Part shown: in pieces, positions 17,460 to 25,586 of the stretch
How the letters are laid out: each line of letters starts with the position of its first letter
How positions within the stretch are numbered: position 1 is the stretch's first letter
Source: Alkalihalobacillus sp. BA299
GTDB taxonomy: Bacteria; Bacillota; Bacilli; Bacillales; Bacillaceae_F
Reading direction: 5' to 3'
Assembly: GCF_017745675.1 (NCBI RefSeq)
Contig: NZ_JAFLJM010000001.1
Location: 124,001-188,000, forward strand
DNA: 64,000 bases
Position numbers and translations under genes: made by a program
The notes under the pieces: model-generated
Database searches by the model: none
What the model saw: only the letters and a program-made list of their open reading frames with translations
What the model was told of the DNA's origin: nothing

Positions 17460-18908
17460 TTGGAAAAACTACAGATGTATATTAACGGGAGCTGGGTAAG
17501 TGGAAGTTCAAATGAATCAATGCTGGTGATTAATCCGGCGAATGGTGACGTACTTGCAGAAGTCCCAAGAGGTTCTGAAAAAGATATTAATCTAGCAGTA
17601 CAGTCTGCACGAACTGCATTTGAGTCAGATGAGTGGCAACAGTTTAAACCGTATGAACGCGGAAAGCTGATTTACAACATGGCAGAGAAGATTAGAGAAA
17701 ATAAAGATGAATTAGCTAGACTAGAAACGTTAGATGTTGGAAAGCCGTTGACACAAGCTCATGCGGATGTTGAAGCAGCTGCAAGATATTTTGAATATTA
17801 CGCAGGAGTGGCCGATAAAATTTTAGGCGAAACGATCCCAATCGAGTATGGAATACTAGATTATACCGTACGGGAGCCAGTAGGAGTAACCGCCCATATT
17901 ATTCCATGGAATTATCCAATTCAAATTACATCGCGGAGCGTTGCTGCAGCAATCGTAACTGGGAATGCCGTTGTTGTCAAACCTGCAGAAGATACACCAT
18001 TGACAGCACTTAAATTAGCTGAATTATTTGACGAAACTTCGTTACCGAAAGGGATACTTAATATAGTAATAGGTTATGGATATGATGCTGGCGCCTATTT
18101 GAGCTCTCACCCTGATATCGATCATATTACTTTTACAGGGTCAGTCGATACAGGAACAAAAGTCATGGCAGCGGCCGCAAAAAATGCTGTACCCGTAACA
18201 CTTGAATTAGGTGGGAAATCACCGAATATTGTGTTTGCTGATTGTGATCAGGATCTTGCTTTAACTTGGGTCGTAAAATCGATCATCCAAAACGCAGGAC
18301 AAACCTGCTCGGCTGGATCACGCCTTTTAATTGAAGAAGAAATTAAAGAGCAGTTCCTTGATAAGGTCGTAATAAGAATGAGCGAATTAAAAGTAGGACC
18401 AGGTATGGATGATCCCGATATTGGTCCGATCTTATCCAAAAAGCAGTTTGATAGAATTTGTACCTTTATGAAGCTAGCTGAAAAAGAGGGAGTGTCGATC
18501 TTAACAGGTGGAAAGGGTGTCGCCATTCCAGGTCATGAAGGTGGTTATTACTTTTCTCCGACTGTTTTGGATCATGTTGATGTGACTAGCGAACTTGCAC
18601 AAGAAGAACTATTTGGCCCCGTTTTATCCGTTTTTCCATTTCAAACTGAACAAGAAGCTATCCAGCTAGCCAATAATACAAATTATGGTCTTGTCACAGG
18701 GGTTTGGACGAAGGATGTCAGTCGAGCACACCGTGTGGCGAGTAAAGTTCGGTCTGGACAAGTATTTATTAATAACTACGGTGCAGGTGGGGGAATTCAA
18801 ATGCCGTTTGGCGGGTATAAAAAGAGCGGTTTCGGACGAGAAAAAGGCCTTGAAGCACTCCGCAATTATACTCAGTTGAAAAATATTGCGTTAAAGTATG
18901 ATGGGTAA
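17460..18908 (+). CDS. NAD(P)-dependent aldehyde dehydrogenase, candidate 4-dehydropantoate dehydrogenase
   Basis: This 482-residue ALDH (betaine-aldehyde dehydrogenase-like) has PWNYPIQI, FTGSVDTG, LELGGKSPNIVF and catalytic Cys in AGQTCSAG. TTG 17460 follows TAGGAGGTG, which itself overlaps the SDR stop codon, so expression is probably coupled. In the proposed pantothenate route it would make 3,3-dimethylmalate. Generic aldehyde oxidation is the fallback. Two hairpins with a T tail follow. Confidence 0.88.
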   Translation: MEKLQMYINGSWVSGSSNESMLVINPANGDVLAEVPRGSEKDINLAVQSARTAFESDEWQQFKPYERGKLIYNMAEKIRENKDELARLETLDVGKPLTQAHADVEAAARYFEYYAGVADKILGETIPIEYGILDYTVREPVGVTAHIIPWNYPIQITSRSVAAAIVTGNAVVVKPAEDTPLTALKLAELFDETSLPKGILNIVIGYGYDAGAYLSSHPDIDHITFTGSVDTGTKVMAAAAKNAVPVTLELGGKSPNIVFADCDQDLALTWVVKSIIQNAGQTCSAGSRLLIEEEIKEQFLDKVVIRMSELKVGPGMDDPDIGPILSKKQFDRICTFMKLAEKEGVSILTGGKGVAIPGHEGGYYFSPTVLDHVDVTSELAQEELFGPVLSVFPFQTEQEAIQLANNTNYGLVTGVWTKDVSRAHRVASKVRSGQVFINNYGAGGGIQMPFGGYKKSGFGREKGLEALRNYTQLKNIALKYDG

Positions 18909-18935
18909 AAGAAATATCATTGTGTAAGTAAGTCA

Positions 18936-18983
18936 CTAGCAAGATGCTACAGTCTTGCTAGCTAAAGGATATCATCCTTTTCC
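18936..18983 (+). terminator. Terminator after the yhdT-ALDH operon
   Basis: Two hairpins follow each other: CTAGCAAGA/TCTTGCTAG (18936-18961) and AAAGGAT/ATCCTTT (18964-18980), the second running into T residues. Confidence 0.75.
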
Positions 18984-19003
18984 AGCTTGGTTCTGTCTAT
19001 TGT

Positions 19004-19094
19004 TGTCGAGAGATCGATATTTTACCCAAAGTTGAAAATAAAACTCTTCAACTTAAAATAATAAAACAATAAATCAACTTTAAATAAATACACA
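19004..19094. repeat. 21-bp-type degenerate repeat (copy 2)
   Basis: The block starts with TGTCGAGAGATCGAT and then CAAAGTTGAAAATAAA, the same leading unit and core as the repeat at 13104-13313, followed by about two decayed units. It is intergenic. Confidence 0.75.
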
Positions 19095-19099
19095 AAATA

Positions 19100-19138
19100 A
19101 AAAACGCGCTTCATTTTCCGAAATGAAGCGCGTTTTTT
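19100..19138. terminator. Bidirectional terminator-like hairpin
   Basis: AAAAACGCGCTTCATTT pairs perfectly with AAATGAAGCGCGTTTTT around a 4-base loop, with A and T runs at both ends, so it could work on both strands. Confidence 0.85.
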
Positions 19139-19267
19139 GCAGGACATAAGAAGAAGGAAGAGTTAGACGAACTACTAATTTATTTAGATATATATTTCTT
19201 CTAAAATTTCGTATTCCGTAGTATGATAAATCTATTGTTTGGAAGTCTTCTTAGGGAGGTTTTTTGT

Positions 19268-20527
19268 GTGCATTATGGTTGGGTTGTTGTTTGGATTACA
19301 TTTATTGCAGTACTTGTAGCTGCTGGAGTTCGCTCGATTACTGGTGTTATCATGGTGCCGCTCGAGCAGGAGTTTGAATGGAGTCGCTCTACGATTTCTT
19401 TTGCATTTGCTATTAATCTCGTATTGTATGGATTTTCGGGGCCGTTTATCGCGGCTGGAATGATTCGGTTTGGGATTCGAAAAATGATGACTTATGCGAT
19501 GGGACTTTTGGTCTTTGGAATGGTTGTCAGTTTGTTCATGACCAAGATCTGGCAGTTACATATTATTTGGGGAATTATTATTGGAGTAGGCTGCGGAGTG
19601 TTCCTGACTGTCCTTTCAGCCCAAGTAGCGAATAACTGGTTTGAGAAACGAAGAGGATTTGTTCTCGGACTGCTAATGGCAAGTACCGCAGCGGGACAAG
19701 TCATTTTTTTACCCTTACTCTCCTACTTAACAGAGACGTATACATGGAGAATTGGGATGTCTGTATTCATTGTCTTAGGTATCGTGATGGTCCCGTTGAT
19801 TTTCATTTTAATGAAGGATAAACCAGCAGATAAGGGAGTTCTTCCATTTGGAGCTTTACAAAAGGTAGAAAATTCTTCTGTGAACCGAAAAAATCCAATT
19901 GCGTCAAGTTTTGAGGCCCTCTGGCTTGGTTTACGTTCGCTCCCATTTTGGTTATTATCGATTAGTTTTTTTATTTGTGGATTATCTACGGTTGGACTTA
20001 TTAGTACCCATTTTATTCCTGCATCGGCTCATCATGGAATACCAGAAGTTCATGCAGCGAGCTTGTTAGCTTTTATGGGTGTTTTTAATATTATCGGGAC
20101 GATGTTTTCTGGTTGGCTTTCTGACCGTTTTGATAATCGCTGGCTTTTATTTTGGTACTATGGATTACGTGGACTCTCATTGTTGATTTTACCGTACGCC
20201 TTAGAAATGAATTCGTACGTGATGCTCATTGGCTTTGCGGTTTTTTACGGACTAGATTGGATTGCGACTGTACCTCCTACAATTCGATTAGCATCAGATT
20301 ACTTTGGGAAAGAAAGAGGCGTCATTATTTATGGCTGGGTTTTCGCTGCGCATCAAGTCGGGGCAGGGGTAGCCGCATTTCTCGGTGGCTACTTCTATGA
20401 AGTTTATCACAGCTATACGCTTACATTTATCACAGCAGGAGTTCTCTGTATCGTTGCGACATTATTTGTACTTAGTGTTAAGAAAAAGCCAGACGTCATT
20501 CCCGTTAAAGAAGGGAATGTTGGATAA
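19268..20527 (+). CDS. MFS transporter, monocarboxylate/oxalate-formate antiporter type
   Basis: This protein of about 419 residues has twelve predicted membrane segments and begins HYGWVVVWITFIAVLV, an opening typical of MCT-like MFS carriers; SRSTISFAFAINL and the loop GWLSDRFDNRW fit the family. GTG 19268 lies seven bases after GGGAGGT. It is cut off from the pantothenate-like operon by two terminators, yet could move a product or substrate of it, for example an organic acid. Substrate unknown. Confidence 0.82.
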   Translation: MHYGWVVVWITFIAVLVAAGVRSITGVIMVPLEQEFEWSRSTISFAFAINLVLYGFSGPFIAAGMIRFGIRKMMTYAMGLLVFGMVVSLFMTKIWQLHIIWGIIIGVGCGVFLTVLSAQVANNWFEKRRGFVLGLLMASTAAGQVIFLPLLSYLTETYTWRIGMSVFIVLGIVMVPLIFILMKDKPADKGVLPFGALQKVENSSVNRKNPIASSFEALWLGLRSLPFWLLSISFFICGLSTVGLISTHFIPASAHHGIPEVHAASLLAFMGVFNIIGTMFSGWLSDRFDNRWLLFWYYGLRGLSLLILPYALEMNSYVMLIGFAVFYGLDWIATVPPTIRLASDYFGKERGVIIYGWVFAAHQVGAGVAAFLGGYFYEVYHSYTLTFITAGVLCIVATLFVLSVKKKPDVIPVKEGNVG

Positions 20528-20852
20528 ATTAAGAGGCTTAAAAGGGGCTAGGGTCGGCACTTAATGTAGGATCTAGTTTTAGTTTTACAGATAGGTAAAT
20601 TCTTTCAGCTTTTAGGGGTTTAAAACATACTACATCTGGGTACATTAAACTGGTATGATCTTTAGAGTAGAGTGCTACCAATAAAAGGGATTAAGAGCAC
20701 CTAAATGGCTTTTTTGTACAGAAACTTACCTTAAACTGGTAAAAAAACCTTGCATAGTAGCTCACTAGGCTATATCCTATTCCTATAAACATGGATTCAA
20801 TATCAAACATTTTAAATCCTACTAAAACCGTTTAATAAGAGGAGGCTTTTCA
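20528..20852. other. Intergenic stretch without a recognisable gene
   Basis: About 325 bases lie between the MFS gene and the rhodanese gene. I see no open frame with a ribosome binding site except the AGGAGG before the rhodanese start, and no clear terminator or riboswitch. Confidence 0.5.
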
Positions 20853-21248
20853 ATGGCGTTAACGTTTAAACAAATGTTAGCTGAAGCTCGCGAACATGTA
20901 TCAGGAATTTCTTCAGCTGACGCAAAAGAAAAGATCAAGGAAGATCCAAATACTCTCGTAATCGATGTTCAAGATGCAGCTGATGCAGGTGCTTGTGGAT
21001 TAATACCGAGTAGCATGAATATTTCACTTGGGATGTTACCTATTCGAGCAGACCTTGAATTGCCAGAACATTTAAGAGCACCAGAACTAGCAGATCGGAA
21101 CCGTCCTGTACTAGTAACGTGTGGAGCAGGAGGGCAAGCAACACTTGGCGCATATTTGCTAAAAAAAATGGGCTTTACAGATGTGGCATATATTGAAGGT
21201 GGTACGACAGCTTGGAAGAATGCCGGCTATGACGTAGAAACACCTTAA
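20853..21248 (+). CDS. Rhodanese-like domain protein
   Basis: This 131-residue single-domain rhodanese has VIDVQDAADA near residue 36, catalytic Cys90 in VLVTCGAGGQA and EGGTTAWKNAGY at the end. It could transfer sulfane sulfur in the cytosol. ATG 20853 follows GAGGAGG. It precedes the heme-copper oxidase genes but is separated from them by a terminator, so a link is not shown. Confidence 0.88.
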   Translation: MALTFKQMLAEAREHVSGISSADAKEKIKEDPNTLVIDVQDAADAGACGLIPSSMNISLGMLPIRADLELPEHLRAPELADRNRPVLVTCGAGGQATLGAYLLKKMGFTDVAYIEGGTTAWKNAGYDVETP

Positions 21249-21326
21249 GTTCTTCAGCTTCATTAGAACTGTTCATTTTTTACGATAAAAAAGGAGTAGA
21301 TTCCATCTGGCTGATTTATGTTCAAA

Positions 21327-21415
21327 GGCTTCACGCCAAAGCGTGAAGAACCAAGCTTTCGCTTGGTTAACGGTTCAATAGCTAAAAGCAACAATCTTTT
21401 AGAAAAGAGCCTTTC
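21327..21415. repeat. Two-hairpin dispersed element (copy 1)
   Basis: GGCTTCACGC/GCGTGAAG forms the first hairpin and CCAAGC/GCTTGG the second, followed by ACGGTTC and AACAATCTTTTAGAAAAGAGCCTT. The same order of parts occurs at 24031-24117. The two copies bracket the oxidase subunit genes. Confidence 0.7.
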
Positions 21416-21441
21416 TTTTACAGTAACAAAGCTAAACCTCT

Positions 21442-21477
21442 AAAAACCGTTCAGATTTTATTCTGACGGTTTTTTTG
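21442..21477 (+). terminator. Terminator before the oxidase operon
   Basis: AAACCGTTCAGA pairs with TCTGACGGTTT (one bulged T), followed by a run of T residues. Confidence 0.8.
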
Positions 21478-21519
21478 CTATTTCCACTAATTACTTTATT
21501 TTTCAGAAATTTCTCTCGA

Positions 21520-21553
21520 TGTGATACTGGTCACGGAAATGAAAACCATTTCC
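21520..21553 (+). promoter_or_regulatory. FNR/CRP-like box and adjacent palindrome upstream of the oxidase operon
   Basis: TGTGA-N6-TCACG (21520-21535) is one base off the FNR/CRP-family consensus TGTGA-N6-TCACA. GGAAATG-N5-CATTTCC (21535-21553) is a perfect inverted repeat that follows directly. Both lie 42-75 bases before the first start codon. Oxygen- or NO-responsive control is an inference. Confidence 0.5.
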
Positions 21554-21594
21554 AGCTAAGATGAAATTAAGAAAAGAGAAAGAGGTGATTTCAG

Positions 21595-21741
21595 GTGAGA
21601 CCAACAAACGTTGAAAGTAAAAAAAGGGAGCAAATAGTAAAAGATTCAAAAGTTGGCACTTGGTTTTCATTGGGTGTTGTTGGAGCCGTACTTCTACTAA
21701 CGTATTTTATCGTTTTTGGCTTATATTTGGCGAGAGTATAA
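21595..21741 (+). CDS. Family-B heme-copper oxidase subunit IIa (single-helix small subunit)
   Basis: This 48-residue frame starts with GTG after AGAGGTGATTTCAG and holds one hydrophobic helix (about residues 23-45) after a charged N-terminus. Size, single helix and place directly before subunit II fit the CbaD/subunit 2A protein of ba3-type oxidases. It ends twelve bases before the next start and is probably the first gene of the operon. Confidence 0.72.
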   Translation: MRPTNVESKKREQIVKDSKVGTWFSLGVVGAVLLLTYFIVFGLYLARV

Positions 21742-21753
21742 GGGGGAAGAGAA

Positions 21754-22221
21754 ATGAAGATGCATTTTGATGAAAAAATATGGTTAACGATAAGTTTTGG
21801 TATCATTATGGGCTTCATGTTAATAACAGGATATCAAGCATTCGCTTTAAATATGGGCCCACCCAGTCACTCAGAAACGATAGACCCGCAAAAAGTGGAT
21901 CAAACAGCACCATTTGACGAGCCTGGGATTAAACAAATCGGAGAAAATGAATATGAAGTCGTAATGACCTTACAATTATTTAATTTTACCCCGATGGAGA
22001 TTGAAGTACCAGCTGGGGCTACAGTACATTTTACGTTAACTTCAAAAGATGTGATTCATGGCTTCCAAGTTGTGAATACGAACATTAATGCAATGGTGAT
22101 GCCGGGTCATATTCAAAAAATTTCGCAAACATTTGACCAACCTGGTGAATTTTTAGTGATTTGTAATGAATATTGCGGTGCTGGTCACCAAGTGATGAGC
22201 ACTGTTATTAAGGTGAAATAA
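21754..22221 (+). CDS. Family-B heme-copper oxidase subunit II with CuA site
   Basis: This 155-residue protein has one N-terminal membrane anchor (about residues 9-31) and an external cupredoxin domain. The CuA ligands are all visible: His102 (VIHGF), Cys137, Glu139, Cys141, His145 and Met148 in CNEYCGAGHQVM. Glu7 next to the anchor corresponds to the proton-entry Glu15 of Thermus ba3. It accepts electrons from cytochrome c or a similar donor and passes them to subunit I. Confidence 0.9.
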   Translation: MKMHFDEKIWLTISFGIIMGFMLITGYQAFALNMGPPSHSETIDPQKVDQTAPFDEPGIKQIGENEYEVVMTLQLFNFTPMEIEVPAGATVHFTLTSKDVIHGFQVVNTNINAMVMPGHIQKISQTFDQPGEFLVICNEYCGAGHQVMSTVIKVK

Positions 22222-22235
22222 AGGGGGGAAGTAAA

Positions 22236-23915
22236 TTGGAAATCGGATTAGGATCTGCGTTAAAACAAAAAGCAAATCAAGCGTTGGGGATCGGGGTAGA
22301 AGATGCTAAATTAACGAAATCATACTTATCTGTTGCATTTATCGCATTATTACTTGGTGGTATTTTGGGTTTAATTCAAGGATTAAATCGTGCAGGACTT
22401 TTAGAACTACCTTCATGGTTTACCTATTATCAAGTTCTAACCGCACATGGGATCCTGTTAGTTGTTGTACTATCCGCCTTTTTTACAATTGGATATTTTT
22501 ATGCAGGCCTTTCTCATACACTAGGAGGCATTCTTCCGAAAGTAAGAAGGATGGCATGGATTGGTTTTTGGATGAAGATCGTTGGTATCGTCATTGCGGT
22601 TATACCGATTTTGTTAAATCAAGCATCCGTAATGTTTACTTTTTATCCACCAATGGCAGCATCACCCTATTTTTATATTGGGTTAGTGTTTATCGTACTC
22701 GGTATATGGATGTGTGCATTCGGTGCATTTATCAATGTTGCACATTGGAGAAAAAATCATAAAGGAGAGCACCTACCAATTCTTGCTTTTTTTGCTACTG
22801 GCGTATTTGTTCTATTATTTTTCGGTAGTCTTCCTGTAACAGCTGAAGTGCTAATGATTATTCCTTGGGCGTTTGGCTGGGTGGAAACAATCAATGTAAT
22901 GCTTTCTCGTACCTTATTCTGGGCCTTTGGACATACGCTCGTAAATATATGGTATTTGACAGCGGTTTCTGCTTGGTATGTAGTTGTTCCTAAAATTATT
23001 GGTGGAAGACGCTTTAGTGATACATTAACTCGTGTCGTAATTATTGCCTTAGTAGTCATGAACATTACAGGTGGATTTCACCATCAGATCATTGACCCTG
23101 GAATCTCAGAATCTGTGAAATTCATGCACGTATTTATGAGTTTAGCAATTGGTTTTCCTTCATTAATGACGGCTTATGCCATGTTTCGGGTATTCGAACG
23201 TACAGCAAGAGCAACAGGAGGGACCGGTTTCCTAGGGTGGTATAAAAAATTACCATGGGGCGATGTTCGATTCCTAGCTCCATTCATTGCAATGGTAGCC
23301 TTTATTCCAGGTGGAATCGGTGGAATTGTTCAAAGTACAAACCAATTAAACCAAGTCGTGCATAACACGATGTGGGTCGTCGGCCATTTTCACTTAACTG
23401 TCGGGGTGTCAGTCGTTTTAACCTTCTTTGGAATTAGTTACTGGCTCATTCCTTATGTTTCAAAACGTGTTCTAACACCGGCCATCAATAAATTAGGGAT
23501 TGTCATGACGTGGATTTGGACAGTCGGGATGATCTTTATGTCAGGGGCTATGCATTATGTTGGACTATTAGGTTCACCGAGAAGAACATCGTACACAACT
23601 TACGGTGATCATGCAACAGCATTAAGCTGGGATCCTTATTTGTTTTTCTTAGCTATCGGTGGAACGCTCCTAATGATTGGTGTCATTATTCAAGTGTATG
23701 CAGCCTTCCATTTGATGTTCCTGGCACCTATTGGTGAAACCGAATTTCCGATTGCCAAAGAGGAAGATGATGCAAGTAAAACACCGTACTGGACAGAGCG
23801 TTGGGGCGTTTGGATTGTCATTATGTTAGTTCTCGTCTCTATGGCGTATGTCTTACCTATTGTTGACTTTATCGTAAATGCACCGCCGGGTTCTCCGCCA
23901 ATCAGATCATGGTAA
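22236..23915 (+). CDS. Family-B (ba3-type) heme-copper oxidase subunit I with Asn in place of the cross-linked Tyr; oxidase or NO reductase
   Basis: This 559-residue, roughly 13-helix catalytic subunit aligns without gaps to Thermus ba3 subunit I through the active site, even keeping its numbering. CuB ligands His233, His282 and His283 and heme ligands His384 and His386 are present. The residue four after His233, normally the Tyr237 bonded to His233 and needed to split O2, is Asn237, in GHTLVNIW. Tyr244 of the proton path is also lost (Val), while Tyr248, Ser309 and Thr312 remain. Loss of that Tyr is a hallmark of nitric oxide reductases of this superfamily, so NO reduction is a serious alternative. 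TTG start after AAAGGGGGGAAG. Confidence 0.88.
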   Translation: MEIGLGSALKQKANQALGIGVEDAKLTKSYLSVAFIALLLGGILGLIQGLNRAGLLELPSWFTYYQVLTAHGILLVVVLSAFFTIGYFYAGLSHTLGGILPKVRRMAWIGFWMKIVGIVIAVIPILLNQASVMFTFYPPMAASPYFYIGLVFIVLGIWMCAFGAFINVAHWRKNHKGEHLPILAFFATGVFVLLFFGSLPVTAEVLMIIPWAFGWVETINVMLSRTLFWAFGHTLVNIWYLTAVSAWYVVVPKIIGGRRFSDTLTRVVIIALVVMNITGGFHHQIIDPGISESVKFMHVFMSLAIGFPSLMTAYAMFRVFERTARATGGTGFLGWYKKLPWGDVRFLAPFIAMVAFIPGGIGGIVQSTNQLNQVVHNTMWVVGHFHLTVGVSVVLTFFGISYWLIPYVSKRVLTPAINKLGIVMTWIWTVGMIFMSGAMHYVGLLGSPRRTSYTTYGDHATALSWDPYLFFLAIGGTLLMIGVIIQVYAAFHLMFLAPIGETEFPIAKEEDDASKTPYWTERWGVWIVIMLVLVSMAYVLPIVDFIVNAPPGSPPIRSW

Positions 23916-23971
23916 TGATTTTTGAAAAAGGCTGTTTTCGTAAACTTTGTTGCTTTTGGACCGTTTTTTTG

Positions 23972-24027
23972 AAAATAAAATAGTCTTTTCAAGACAAATT
24001 CATTTGTCTGAACGGCTATTTTATTTT
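23972..24027 (+). terminator. Large nested hairpin ending the oxidase operon
   Basis: AAAATAAAATAG (23972) pairs with CTATTTTATTTT (24016), enclosing a second hairpin AGACAAA/TTTGTCT. It lies 56 bases after the subunit I stop. Confidence 0.8.
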
Positions 24028-24030
24028 AAA

Positions 24031-24117
24031 AGCTTCACGCGTAGCGTGAAGAGCCAAGCATCCGCTTGGCTTACGGTCCAAAAGCAAAGAACAACAATCT
24101 TTGAAAAAAGAGCCTTG
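24031..24117. repeat. Two-hairpin dispersed element (copy 2)
   Basis: AGCTTCACGC/GCGTGAAG, then GCCAAGC/GCTTGGC, TACGGTCC, and an AACAATCTTTGAAAAAAGAGCC tail repeat the parts found at 21327-21415 in the same order and strand. Confidence 0.7.
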
Positions 24118-24214
24118 AAAAAAGAGGTAGCTCATGTGTGTTGAGTCTATCTCTTTATACTACTAGTAACTAATAGAAACAACACCAACCTTATAAGATA
24201 TGGAAGTGATCTCC

Positions 24215-24847
24215 ATGAGTAATAAAGGTCATAATAGGATTGCCTGTCTTCTCATTTTACTGTTTGGATTTCTATTATTTTATATTGGTACAGATGGATT
24301 TCGTGCCTATACGGCAGAAACAGCACGTGTTAATCAACTGAAAGGGACGCAGCCTGAATTCCCTTACGCTTTATTAGAAGATAGCAATGAACGGACTTAT
24401 TCAATTTCTGAGTTTGAGGGTAAGTATGTCTTAATTACATTTATGTATACATCATGTAATACGGTTTGCCTTCAATTAGAATTTAATATGGGTCAAGTAT
24501 ACGATTTAATACCTAGTCAATATATCGGAGAAGACATTGTTTTTTTAAGTATAAGCTTTGATCCAGAAAGAGATGACCCTGCTACGTTAAATACGTACAA
24601 AGAATATTTTAATAGTGACGGAGAAACATGGAGGATGGCAACCGTACCGGACCCGTCTGAACTACAAATTTTGATAGAAGCATTTGGGGTCATTGTCATT
24701 CCAGATGGAAACGGTAACTTTGTACACAATTCAGCCTTTTATTTAGTAGATAGAGAAGGTAAATTAGTGGATGTTATGGATTATCAAGAGGTTGAGACGG
24801 CAGCAACCACAATTATCAGTGTGCTTGAAAGCGAAGAGGGGGAGTAG
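24215..24847 (+). CDS. SCO1/SenC family copper chaperone-like protein
   Basis: This 210-residue thioredoxin-fold protein has an N-terminal membrane anchor (about residues 8-25) and the SCO copper site: Cys81 and Cys85 in TSCNTVCLQ and His171 in NFVHNSAF. SCO proteins help build the CuA centre of subunit II, which is encoded 2 kb upstream. ATG 24215 follows GGAAGTGAT. The next gene begins three bases after its stop. Confidence 0.88.
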   Translation: MSNKGHNRIACLLILLFGFLLFYIGTDGFRAYTAETARVNQLKGTQPEFPYALLEDSNERTYSISEFEGKYVLITFMYTSCNTVCLQLEFNMGQVYDLIPSQYIGEDIVFLSISFDPERDDPATLNTYKEYFNSDGETWRMATVPDPSELQILIEAFGVIVIPDGNGNFVHNSAFYLVDREGKLVDVMDYQEVETAATTIISVLESEEGE

Positions 24848-24850
24848 TCG

Positions 24851-25408
24851 ATGAATCAATTTTTATTTGGGTTATTAATTTTTATCGTACTTATTCTCCC
24901 TCCTGTTGCCGACTTTATGGAATCTGTGATGATTTTACACATGCATATGCAAATGCCTCTGCTTGTGATCGCTGGGTTTTTAATGGCACGTTTGTTTCAA
25001 GTTCGCTTTTCACAGTTTTTTGCAAAGTGGAATGATAGTGGTATACCTGGAATGCTTCTATTTATTATCATTATGGTTTACTGGATGATCCCACGAACGA
25101 TGGATGAAGCTTTAACCGTACAAACGATAGAAATCTTTAAATACATCAGCTTGCCCTTTTTAGCTGGCATCCCATTGCGTGATAGTTGGAAAAAATTGAG
25201 TGCGACCGTTAAAAATATCATTATTATTAGTTTTACAATTATGTTTTCGGGCATGGGATGGTTATACATTAAGACTCCTACGCAATTATGTAATAATTAT
25301 TTACTTATTGATCAAATCACACTTGGCTGGGGATTTATAACAATGGCGATCTGTATGGCTATTTATTTAGCCTATTATTATTTGGTGGACCATTCACAGT
25401 ATCATTAA
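24851..25408 (+). CDS. Integral membrane protein of the oxidase locus, function unknown
   Basis: This 185-residue protein has about five membrane helices. A His/Met-rich patch (ILHMHMQMPLL, residues about 29-39) at the second helix could bind copper or heme. It follows the SCO gene by three bases, so a role in oxidase assembly, similar in kind to CtaG, is plausible. I do not recognise a named family. Confidence 0.6.
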   Translation: MNQFLFGLLIFIVLILPPVADFMESVMILHMHMQMPLLVIAGFLMARLFQVRFSQFFAKWNDSGIPGMLLFIIIMVYWMIPRTMDEALTVQTIEIFKYISLPFLAGIPLRDSWKKLSATVKNIIIISFTIMFSGMGWLYIKTPTQLCNNYLLIDQITLGWGFITMAICMAIYLAYYYLVDHSQYH

Positions 25409-25473
25409 AGAGATCAAATTAACATAAAATGATTAAGTAGAAAAATGGAATAGTTATGAAGCCAACCAATCTC

Positions 25474-25511
25474 AATCCTCTGAAAAAAACTTTAGAGGAT
25501 TGATTCATTTT
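25474..25511 (+). terminator. Terminator after the SCO and membrane protein genes
   Basis: AATCCTCT pairs with AGAGGATT around an A-rich loop, followed by GATTCATTTT. Confidence 0.65.
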
Positions 25512-25586
25512 CCTCGACTCTTCACGCTAAAAAAAGGCTATGGTAAACTTTTGATATATACACATAAAAAGGAAGGCGGATAAAAT

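Noticed and set aside
21754..23915. Labelling the locus simply as a ba3 cytochrome c oxidase
   Set aside because: The missing Tyr237 makes the substrate uncertain, so the call was left as oxidase or NO reductase.
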